From Viridibacterium sp047600765 (GTDB lineage Bacteria; Pseudomonadota; Gammaproteobacteria; Burkholderiales; Rhodocyclaceae), in the NCBI GenBank assembly GCA_047600765.1, contig JASGKF010000001.1, positions 1,860,001 to 1,924,000 on the forward strand: a stretch of 64,000 nt of DNA. Direction: 5' to 3'. Positions 25,396 through 32,914 of this stretch are shown piece after piece. The stretch's first letter is position 1. Each line of letters starts with the position of its first letter. The position numbers were made by a program, and so were the translations under genes. The notes under the pieces are model-generated. The model saw only the letters and a list, made by a program, of their open reading frames with translations, searched no databases and was not told the origin of the DNA.

Positions 25396-27312
25396 TTACG
25401 GTGTCGGCACCCAGCCTGCGTTGCTGTTCCACTGCAAGAACACTTCGGTACGAGTGTCCAGACCAGAAAGGTCGGCCGCCGTCGTCGAGTAGGACGAACG
25501 TGCGCTCGTATCGATGGTGTTGCCCGTCAGATCCTTGCTGCCGCTTTCACGATAACCAGCGGAAGCCGTCGGCGTGGTGATCGGCGGTGTGTTGCTGGCC
25601 AGCCAGCCAGCAGCAATGATGTGCGTGTCCATCTTGTTGTTGATGAACGCCACGTTATTGCAGCCAAAGTAGGTATTCCCGCTCAGGGTGCCGGTGCCGG
25701 TCCATTGCGCCGAACAATAGCCGCTCGAGAAGTTGCTGGCCTGGCGACCAAGGTATGTCGCACCCACCGGCACACCCGCTTCCTTGGTCAGCTGGCTGTT
25801 AAGGACGACGAAGCCAGGGTAACCATAAGCCGTACGTGATTCGATGACGTAGCCACCATTGCTGGCGCTGGTCGTATCGACGATGGTACGCAGCTCGCTG
25901 TCTTCGATCAGCATGGCAAACGGCGAGCCCCAGACGTAATCCACGTCACCCTTGATGAGCGACTGGTAGATCCACACCCAGCCTTTGACCTGGATGGTGT
26001 CCTGCGTACTGAAGAAGTTCATCTGCGTACCGATCAGACGCGAACCGCTCAACGTGGCTCCGTTGAAATAGATCGTCTCGGCCTGGTTGTTCATGGTCGC
26101 CGTCACGCCTTCCCAGACGTTCTTCACGTGCGTGTTCTGCAAGGTGAAGTTAGTCAGCTTGAGCAGATCAGCCCCCTCAACCAGCAGCAGGGCGCGTCCA
26201 CCGTTAAGGCGCGGACGGTTACCGCCGGTTTCTGCCACAACCGTGGTAGTCGGCGTGGCGCCGCTGCCGCCGGTACCCGGGTTGTATTGCTCGAAGTTCT
26301 CCGACTGCACGACAACACCACTGCGACTGGTGCCCGCAATGGTGAGGTTGCTGATATTGCGGATGAACAGGTCTCCCGTATAGGTACCGTCGCTGATGGT
26401 GATGGTCTTCGCTACAGAGACACTGTTGCAAGCATCGGTTGACGCACCGCCACACTGGTTCATGACCCAGTTGAGCGCACCCTGAACGGTGCGGAAGTCA
26501 GCGGCCGTGCCAGTGTCATCCACTGTCACCGCCGTCTTGGAGGACGGAGCTGAACGCGTCGTGAAGGCCCAGGCGGTCTTGCTGCTGATGCCGCTGAAGG
26601 CTGAACCACCGACGTTACCGGTCAGTACGCCGTTGTCGACGGTGACGTAATAGCCGGTAGCAGGTGACAGCATGTTGTCATGCAGGCGGATGGTAGCCGT
26701 CTTGCCCGAAATGCTGACCGGCTTGTAGAACATCCAGCGGTACTGCGTCAGCATCGCCACGTTGCCCAGCTTGTCGATCTCGGTGTTGTTGCGCGGGATC
26801 ACGGTCTGCACGTCGTTGGCTTGCAGCGACGATGCGGTGTAGCTCGAGTAGATCGTGCTGCCCGTGTTGAACACATTGAGGCTGATGGTGTTGACGAGGG
26901 AGTCATCGCTGGTCTTGTAGACCTTGATGTAGCCCGAGGTGCCCAGCGTGGGGGCCGCGTCGAAGGTGATCGACAGGCGTGTGTCGTAGTGCGTATTGGT
27001 TTCACCATTGGCTGGCACGTAGGCGCTGACCGAAGCGGCACTCGACGAGCTGCTGGAAACGACACTGGAAGAGCTGCTCGACGTGACGCTGGACGAAGAG
27101 GAGCTGGCAACGGAGCTCGAAACCGAGCTACTGCTCGACACCACGCTGCTCGATGCACTGCTGGCCAGCGAGCTGCTGACGCTGGATGCAGTTGACGCAC
27201 TGGAAGAACTGCCCGTTGTGGCGGCAACGCTGCTGCCACCCCCGCTTCCGCCACCACAGGCGGCGAGGGTCATTGCGATGGCTGCCGCCATCCAGGGTAT
27301 TACTCGATTCAT
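25396..27312 (-). CDS. Pectin methylesterase lipoprotein with poly-Ser linker (PME1, CE8)
   Basis: A 638-residue secreted enzyme that removes methyl esters from pectin. Domains: lipoprotein signal with Cys about 19 (MTLAAC), a Gly-rich tether, a very long Ser-rich linker (residues about 27-95), an Ig-like Big_5-type domain (about 96-240), and the CE8 beta-helix (about 250-638). Active-site motifs: STQDTIQ, IKGDVDYVWG (nucleophile Asp) and YLGRQAS, where the usual Trp after Arg-x is missing. A GGAGAC lies before the ATG. Ser linkers are typical of surface-anchored polysaccharide hydrolases. Divergent from arsR; a LacI-type operator candidate lies about 95 bp upstream. Confidence 0.92.
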   Translation of the reverse strand: MNRVIPWMAAAIAMTLAACGGGSGGGSSVAATTGSSSSASTASSVSSSLASSASSSVVSSSSSVSSSVASSSSSSVTSSSSSSVVSSSSSSAASVSAYVPANGETNTHYDTRLSITFDAAPTLGTSGYIKVYKTSDDSLVNTISLNVFNTGSTIYSSYTASSLQANDVQTVIPRNNTEIDKLGNVAMLTQYRWMFYKPVSISGKTATIRLHDNMLSPATGYYVTVDNGVLTGNVGGSAFSGISSKTAWAFTTRSAPSSKTAVTVDDTGTAADFRTVQGALNWVMNQCGGASTDACNSVSVAKTITISDGTYTGDLFIRNISNLTIAGTSRSGVVVQSENFEQYNPGTGGSGATPTTTVVAETGGNRPRLNGGRALLLVEGADLLKLTNFTLQNTHVKNVWEGVTATMNNQAETIYFNGATLSGSRLIGTQMNFFSTQDTIQVKGWVWIYQSLIKGDVDYVWGSPFAMLIEDSELRTIVDTTSASNGGYVIESRTAYGYPGFVVLNSQLTKEAGVPVGATYLGRQASNFSSGYCSAQWTGTGTLSGNTYFGCNNVAFINNKMDTHIIAAGWLASNTPPITTPTASAGYRESGSKDLTGNTIDTSARSSYSTTAADLSGLDTRTEVFLQWNSNAGWVPTP

Positions 27313-27407
27313 GTTGGTCTCCGTCCTTGTACTGCTGCCGGACGTTCGCTGGATGCGGGCTGCCGACATGCAAATTGATTGCTGCCATGCAACCGAAAAC
27401 ATTGTCT

Positions 27408-27423
27408 TTGTTATCGGTCACAC
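27408..27423. promoter_or_regulatory. Candidate LacI-type operator upstream of PME1
   Basis: TTGTTATCGGTCACAC matches 15 of 16 bases of a site upstream of the PL3 gene (38653-38668). The core TGTTA(T/C)CGGTCACA is an almost perfect palindrome around a central CG-type dyad, the usual shape of LacI/GalR-family operators. It lies about 95 bp before the PME1 start, in the PME1/arsR spacer. Confidence 0.5.
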
Positions 27424-27502
27424 GTGCCGGAAATGTATTCAACAGATGGCGGTTTGGCAATGCCCTTTGCAGGCAAACATGAACAATTTCTCGTCGGTAT
27501 CC

Positions 27503-27531
27503 TTGACACAACGAATCGATGTGTCTAAGCT
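27503..27531 (+). promoter_or_regulatory. Sigma-70 promoter with palindromic operator of the first arsR gene
   Basis: TTGACA (27503-27508), a 17-bp spacer, then TAAGCT (27526-27531). Inside lies GACAC-N11-GTGTC (27505-27525), a dyad overlapping the -35 and spacer and well placed for ArsR repression. The predicted transcription start falls at about 27538-27539, on the ATG, which suggests a leaderless mRNA. Confidence 0.55.
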
Positions 27532-27538
27532 TATCGAC

Positions 27539-27850
27539 ATGAACAAAGATTACTCCCGCGCCATCCCGCTCCAGTGGCAACACATGGCCAAAGTCTTCGA
27601 GGCGCTTGGCGATGAGCATCGCCAGCGCATCGTGCTGAGCTTCGAGCCCGGCGAAGAGCTCAACGTCGGCCAGATTGCCGAGGTCTCCACGCTGGCGCGT
27701 TCCACGGTGTCGCACCACCTCAAGATCCTGCGTGAGGCCCAAGTGCTGGTTGCGCAGAAGTCCGGCAAGGAAGTCTGGTTCCGCGTGAACAAGCCCTTCC
27801 TCGAAGCCATGTTCGGCGACGTCACGGCCTACCTGCGCGACTACCTCTGA
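27539..27850 (+). CDS. ArsR-family winged-helix regulator
   Basis: A 103-residue ArsR/SmtB-type repressor: FEALGDEHRQRIVLSFEPGEELNVGQIAEVSTLARSTVSHHLKILREAQVL, with recognition helix STVSHHLKIL, then a wing (KSGKEVWFRVN). It has no ELCVCD-type metal site or cysteines, so it probably senses something other than metal. The start at 27539 is chosen from the promoter position; an ATG at 27479 lies upstream of that promoter. It is divergent from PME1 and followed by a YebB-like gene. Confidence 0.88.
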   Translation: MNKDYSRAIPLQWQHMAKVFEALGDEHRQRIVLSFEPGEELNVGQIAEVSTLARSTVSHHLKILREAQVLVAQKSGKEVWFRVNKPFLEAMFGDVTAYLRDYL

Positions 27851-27940
27851 CGCCCTGAACTTCCACACCACGCCCTGACACCGCCACATCCCGCTCCGCC
27901 CTAGCACCTACAAAATGTCGATATGTTTAGGAATTTCGTT

Positions 27941-28507
27941 ATGAATAATCAAAGCGCCCCGGATCTGCGCATCGGCGACGTCGTCTTCATCCGCCTGCCG
28001 GTCCTCCTGTTCCGCAAGGTCGCCAACGCCACCGCCTCATGGACCAACCACGTCGGCATCGTCATCGGCCAGGAAAACGGCGAATGGATGGTGGCCGAAA
28101 GCTGCGTGCCCTTCGCACGCAAACGCCGCTTCCGCGATTTCGTCGCCCGCTCCGAGCATCAGCACTACGTCGTGCGACGTCTGCATACACCGCTCTCGCC
28201 GCCACAAGGACTGCGTCTGCAGGCCGCCGTGTCGGCACGGCTGGGCACGCTGTACCACACCGGCTTCGCCCTGCATTCGCGCCGCCAGTTCTGCTCCAAG
28301 TTCGTCTTCGAAGTGCTGCGCGAAGCCTGCGGACAGCAGATCGGCGAGATCGAAACCTTCGCCACCCTGCTGGGCCGCAACCCGCAAACCTCGCTGGCTT
28401 TCTGGCGCCTGTGGTTCTTCGGCCGCATCCCCTGGCTGCGCGAAACCATCACACCGGGCAGCCAGCTCGCCTGTCCGCGGCTGCAAACGGTGTTCGAACG
28501 CAATTGA
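27941..28507 (+). CDS. YebB/YiiX-like permuted papain-fold enzyme
   Basis: A 188-residue protein of the permuted NlpC/P60 (YiiX/YebB) superfamily. His lies in the N-terminal segment SWTNHVGIVIGQENGEWMVAES and Cys in RRQFCSKFVFEVLREA, the order expected for the permuted fold. No clear signal peptide. An AGGAA 7 bp before the ATG at 27941 decides that start over one six codons earlier. Substrate unknown; family members act on amide bonds of peptidoglycan or lipids. Follows arsR by 90 bp. Confidence 0.8.
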   Translation: MNNQSAPDLRIGDVVFIRLPVLLFRKVANATASWTNHVGIVIGQENGEWMVAESCVPFARKRRFRDFVARSEHQHYVVRRLHTPLSPPQGLRLQAAVSARLGTLYHTGFALHSRRQFCSKFVFEVLREACGQQIGEIETFATLLGRNPQTSLAFWRLWFFGRIPWLRETITPGSQLACPRLQTVFERN

Positions 28508-28593
28508 AGCGCCTGCGCTGCCCTGATTGACCGCTTCCACCAACGCATATCCGGGTCACAATCCCGACATTCCAACCGAGGCAATCCGTCGTC

Positions 28594-30735
28594 ATGCTGA
28601 GAACGCTCATCAAGTCCCTGCTGCGCACCATCACCGGCCTGCTGTTCCGCGTCCAGCTGCGCGGCAATCCCGACCTCAAGGCCGAGCGCCTGCTCATCAT
28701 CGCCAACCACGAGTCCTTCCTCGACGGCCTGCTGCTGGGCCTGTGGCTGCCGCAGAATCCTGTGTTCATCGTGCACACCGGCGTGGCGGCGAACCCGATG
28801 TTCCGCCTCGTGCTGATGCTCTGCGACTACCTGACGGTGGACCCGACCAGCCCGCTGGCGATGAAGAAGGTCATCCGCCTGCTCGAGTCCGGCCGCCCGG
28901 TAGTGATCTTCCCCGAGGGTCGCATCACCATGACGGGCAGCCTCATGAAGACCTATGACGGCCCGGCCTTCGTCGCCGCCAAGACGGGCGCCACCGTACT
29001 ACCGATCCGTATCGACGGTGCCGCACGCACCTACTTCTCGCGCATGTCGGGCCGCTTCCCGCGCGCCGCGCTGCCGCAGATCTCGCTGACGGTCTGCGAG
29101 CCCACCCGTATCGACATGCCACCCGGCAACACCGCACGCGAACGCCGCCGCCGTGCTGGCGAAGCGATGCGCCGCGTGATGCAGAACATGATCTTCGCCA
29201 GCCGCCCGCAGCAGACGCTGTTCACCGCCTTCCTCAACGCCATGTCCCTGCACGGCCGCAAGCGCCGCCTGGTCGAGGACATGAAGCAGATCGAGTACAG
29301 CTACAACGACCTGCTCAAGATGGCGCTCGCCCTGGGTCGCCTCGTCACGCGCGTCACGCAGCCCGAAGAACGCGTCGGCATCCTGCTGCCCAACCTCGCC
29401 CCCACGCTGGGCCTGATCTTCGGCCTCAACGCACAGCGCCGCGTGCCGGCCATGCTCAACTACACGGCCGGTGTCGACGGCATGCAGGCCGCCTGCACCG
29501 CCGCCACGATCCGCCACGTCGTCAGCTCTCGCGCTTTCATCGAACAGGCCAAGCTCGGCGACAAGATCGCTGCGCTCGAAGACGTCGAGATCCACTACCT
29601 CGAAGACCTGCGCGCCACCATGGGCCTGGCCGACAAGCTGTGGCTCATGCTGTGGGCGCTGCCCTTCCCGCGTCTCGCGACGCTCAAGGGTTCGCCGGAG
29701 GACACCGCCGTCGTGCTGTTCACCTCGGGCTCCGAAGGCAAACCCAAGGGCGTCGTGCTGTCGAACCGTGCGCTGCTCGCCAACGTCGCACAGGTGCGCG
29801 CCGTCATCGACTTCTCGGTCGACGACAAGATCCTCAACGCCCTGCCGCTGTTCCATTCCTTCGGCCTCAACGCCGGCGGCTTGCTGCCGGTGCTGGGTGG
29901 TGCCAACGTCTTCCTCTACCCTTCGCCGCTGCACTACCGCATCATCCCCGAGCTGGCCTACGACCGCGCCTGCACCGTGCTGCTGGGCACCAGCACCTTC
30001 CTCGGCAACTACGCCAAGCACGCGCATCCGTATGACTTCTACCGCCTGCGCTACGTCATCGCCGGCGCCGAGAAACTCGGCGAGCCCGTGCGCGCCGCCT
30101 GGTTCGAGAAGTTCGGCGTGCGCATCTTCGAAGGCTACGGCGCAACCGAAACCGCACCCGTGCTGTCGGTCAACACGCCCATGGCCTACCGTACTGGCAC
30201 CGTCGGCCAGCTGCTGCCGGGCATTACTTCGCAGCTGATGCCCGTGGCGGGCATCGAGCGCGGCGGCATCCTGCACATCAGCGGCCCCAACCTGATGTCG
30301 GGTTACCTCAAGGTCGACAAGCCCGGCGTGCTGCAGCCGCCCGAGTCTGAAGCCGGGCAGGGCTGGTACAACACGGGCGACGTGGTCGAGCTCGATGACG
30401 ACGGCTTCATCCGCATCGTCGGCCGCGTCAAACGCTTCGCCAAGATTGCCGGCGAGATGATCTCGCTGGAGTCGGTCGAGAAGCTCGCCGCGCAGGCCTC
30501 GCCCGCATTCGTGCATGCCACGTCGAGTGTGGCCGACGAGAACAAGGGCGAAGCGCTGGTACTGTTCACGACCGACAAGGGTCTCAACCGCGAGGCCTTG
30601 CAGAGCGCTGCCAAGGCAGGCGGCTGGCCCGAACTGGCGGTGCCGCGCAAGATTGTGGCGGTGGAAGCGTTACCCTTGCTGGGCACCGGAAAAACTGACT
30701 ACGTGACATTGAAGCAGTGGGCAGAAGCTGCCTGA
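28594..30735 (+). CDS. Acyltransferase-acyl-ACP/CoA ligase fusion (Aas-like)
   Basis: A 713-residue two-domain enzyme. Residues 1-190 are a PlsC-type acyltransferase (ANHESFLDG = HX4D, FPEGRITMTG); residues about 225-710 are an AMP-forming acyl ligase (FTSGSEGKPKGVVLSN, EGYGATETAP, YNTGDVVELDDDGFI, GRVKRFAKIAGEMISLE). E. coli Aas has the same order and re-acylates 2-acyl lysophospholipids using acyl-ACP. Its partner, an LplT-like transporter fused to another acyltransferase, begins 16 bp downstream, so the pair likely recycles lysophospholipids at the inner membrane. Confidence 0.92.
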   Translation: MLRTLIKSLLRTITGLLFRVQLRGNPDLKAERLLIIANHESFLDGLLLGLWLPQNPVFIVHTGVAANPMFRLVLMLCDYLTVDPTSPLAMKKVIRLLESGRPVVIFPEGRITMTGSLMKTYDGPAFVAAKTGATVLPIRIDGAARTYFSRMSGRFPRAALPQISLTVCEPTRIDMPPGNTARERRRRAGEAMRRVMQNMIFASRPQQTLFTAFLNAMSLHGRKRRLVEDMKQIEYSYNDLLKMALALGRLVTRVTQPEERVGILLPNLAPTLGLIFGLNAQRRVPAMLNYTAGVDGMQAACTAATIRHVVSSRAFIEQAKLGDKIAALEDVEIHYLEDLRATMGLADKLWLMLWALPFPRLATLKGSPEDTAVVLFTSGSEGKPKGVVLSNRALLANVAQVRAVIDFSVDDKILNALPLFHSFGLNAGGLLPVLGGANVFLYPSPLHYRIIPELAYDRACTVLLGTSTFLGNYAKHAHPYDFYRLRYVIAGAEKLGEPVRAAWFEKFGVRIFEGYGATETAPVLSVNTPMAYRTGTVGQLLPGITSQLMPVAGIERGGILHISGPNLMSGYLKVDKPGVLQPPESEAGQGWYNTGDVVELDDDGFIRIVGRVKRFAKIAGEMISLESVEKLAAQASPAFVHATSSVADENKGEALVLFTTDKGLNREALQSAAKAGGWPELAVPRKIVAVEALPLLGTGKTDYVTLKQWAEAA

Positions 30736-30751
30736 GCCACGAGAGAAAGAC

Positions 30752-32659
30752 ATGACCTCACCCGATACGCAGCACCAGGCCGCTGGCAACCTCCTCACCC
30801 AGAAGCGCTTCGGCCCGCTGTTCCTCACGCAATTCCTCGGCGCCTTCAACGACAACATCTTCAAGAACGCGCTGGTGCTGCTGGTCGCCTTCCAGAGCGG
30901 CAAGATCCTTGGGCTCGATCCGGCCATTGTCGTGCAGCTCGCAGCAGCGCTCTTCATCCTGCCCTTCTTCCTGTTCTCCGGCATGGCCGGGCAAGTGGCC
31001 GACAAGTTCGACAAGGCAAGCGTGGTACGCATCGTGAAGCTCGTCGAGATCGGCATCGCGGCGCTGGCGCTCGCTGGCTTCGCCGCACAGCACGTGGAAT
31101 TCCTGCTCGCCGCACTGTTCCTCATGGGCCTGCACTCCACCTTCTTCGGCCCGCTCAAGTATTCGATCCTGCCGCAGCACCTGCATGCCGACGAACTCGT
31201 CGCCGGCAACGCCTGGGTGGAAAGCGGCACCTTCGTCGCCATCCTGCTCGGCTCGGTACTGGCTGGCCTGTTCATGGCCATCAAGCCCGAAGGCCCGACC
31301 ATTGCCGGCATCGCCTGCGTCGCCGTTGCCATTGCCGGTTACATCGCCAGCCGCAGCATTCCCGCCGCACCGCCCTCGGCACCCGATCTGAAGATCAACC
31401 TCAACCCGATCAGCGAGACCGTTGCCAACATCCGCATGGCATGGCACAGCAATGGCAACCGCGTCGTGTTCCATTCGTTGATTGGCATCTCCTGGTTCTG
31501 GTTCTACGGCGCCATCTTCCTGTCGCAGTTCGCCCCCTTCGTGAAGGAGGTGCTGGGCGGCAACGAGTTGATGGTGACCGCCCTGCTGGCCACTTTCATC
31601 ATCGGTATCGCACTCGGCTCCTTCCTCTGCGAGCGCCTGTCGGGCAAGCACATCGAGATCGGCCTCGTGCCGCTGGGCTCGATCGGCCTCACGGTGTTCG
31701 GTGTCGACCTGTGGTTGGCCAGCCCGGCCACGCCGCCTCAAGCCGCCAGCGTCATGGCCTTCCTGCTCGACAGCAGCAACTGGCGCCTGCTGTTCGACCT
31801 CGTGATGATCGGCGTGTCGGGCGGCTTCTACACGGTACCGCTGTACGCCATGATCCAGGCGCGTTCGAAACCCGAAGAGCGCTCACGCATCATCGCGGCG
31901 AACAACATCCTCAATGCCGGTTTCATGGTGGTGTCGGCAGGCTTTGCGGGTGCAGCGCTGGCCGGTGGCGTGACGATTCCCGAGATCTTCCTCATCACGG
32001 CGCTGATGAACATCGCGGTCGCTTTCTACGTCTACAAGCTGGTGCCTGAATTCCTCATGCGCTTCCTGTGCTGGCTGCTCGTGCACACCGTCTACCGCGT
32101 CCGCGCCAGCGGCCTCGAACACATCCCGGAGAAGGGCGCCGCCATACTGATCTGCAACCACGTCAGCTACGTCAACGCGCTGATCATCACCGCCGCGTCA
32201 CGCCGCCCGATCCGCTTCGTGATGGATCACAACATCTTCAAGATCCCGCTCGCCAATTTCGTCTTCCGCGAAAACCGCGCGATCCCCATCGCGCCGGCCA
32301 AGGAAGACCCGGCGCTGCTCGAAGCCGCCTACGACGAAATCGCCAAAGCCCTCGCCAACGGTGAGCTGGTCGGCATCTTCCCCGAAGGCGGCATCACTCG
32401 CGACGGCGAAATCCAGCCGTTCAAGGGCGGCATCAGCAAGGTGCTCGAACGCACACCGGTACCGGTCGTACCGATGGCCCTGCGCGGCCTGTGGGACAGC
32501 GCCTTTGCACGCAAGCCCGGCTCCAGCCTGTTGCGCGCGATGCGGCGCGGCGTGTGGAGTTCGGTCGAGCTAGTGGTTGCCGCCCCGATCAGCCCCGAAG
32601 CGGCCAGCCCGGAAGCCCTGCAGGCCAAGGTCGCGAGCCTGCGGGGGGATGCACGCTGA
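30752..32659 (+). CDS. LplT-like MFS transporter fused to a PlsC acyltransferase domain
   Basis: A 635-residue fusion. Residues 1-420 form a 12-helix MFS permease like LplT, which flips lysophospholipids (LGAFNDNIFKNALVLLVAF, LFILPFFLFSGMAGQVADKFDKA, GLHSTFFGPLKYSILPQ). Residues about 430-635 are a PlsC domain: NHVSYVNA, FRENRAIPIAP, IFPEGGITRDG. The HX4D catalytic motif reads HVSYVN, with Asn for Asp (codon AAC at 32177-32179), so catalysis may be lost. It forms an operon with the Aas-like gene. Confidence 0.9.
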   Translation: MTSPDTQHQAAGNLLTQKRFGPLFLTQFLGAFNDNIFKNALVLLVAFQSGKILGLDPAIVVQLAAALFILPFFLFSGMAGQVADKFDKASVVRIVKLVEIGIAALALAGFAAQHVEFLLAALFLMGLHSTFFGPLKYSILPQHLHADELVAGNAWVESGTFVAILLGSVLAGLFMAIKPEGPTIAGIACVAVAIAGYIASRSIPAAPPSAPDLKINLNPISETVANIRMAWHSNGNRVVFHSLIGISWFWFYGAIFLSQFAPFVKEVLGGNELMVTALLATFIIGIALGSFLCERLSGKHIEIGLVPLGSIGLTVFGVDLWLASPATPPQAASVMAFLLDSSNWRLLFDLVMIGVSGGFYTVPLYAMIQARSKPEERSRIIAANNILNAGFMVVSAGFAGAALAGGVTIPEIFLITALMNIAVAFYVYKLVPEFLMRFLCWLLVHTVYRVRASGLEHIPEKGAAILICNHVSYVNALIITAASRRPIRFVMDHNIFKIPLANFVFRENRAIPIAPAKEDPALLEAAYDEIAKALANGELVGIFPEGGITRDGEIQPFKGGISKVLERTPVPVVPMALRGLWDSAFARKPGSSLLRAMRRGVWSSVELVVAAPISPEAASPEALQAKVASLRGDAR

Positions 32660-32914
32660 CCCGCTTTCTGCCATGAATGACATCGTGGTTCCATTGGGTG
32701 AAATGCGTGAAAAAGTTGGCATTTGTATGGGTCCGCAGACAAGCCAAGGCCTGCTGCGAAGCGTCATACTTGCCCGACAAGTAGCCCCTGCTGGGTTTGC
32801 CCGAAGAGGCAAGCCGGCTTGCTGCTGCATACCATTTGATGACAGCATATTGCTGTTTTGTTTCAGTTTTCCCAGCACTTTGGCACTTTGCCCCGTACAT
32901 CCAAGGCTCTCACG

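Noticed and set aside
27033..27235. Tandem DNA repeat or CRISPR-like array
   Set aside because: The repetitiveness reflects serine codons in the PME1 linker; there are no regular repeats with spacers.
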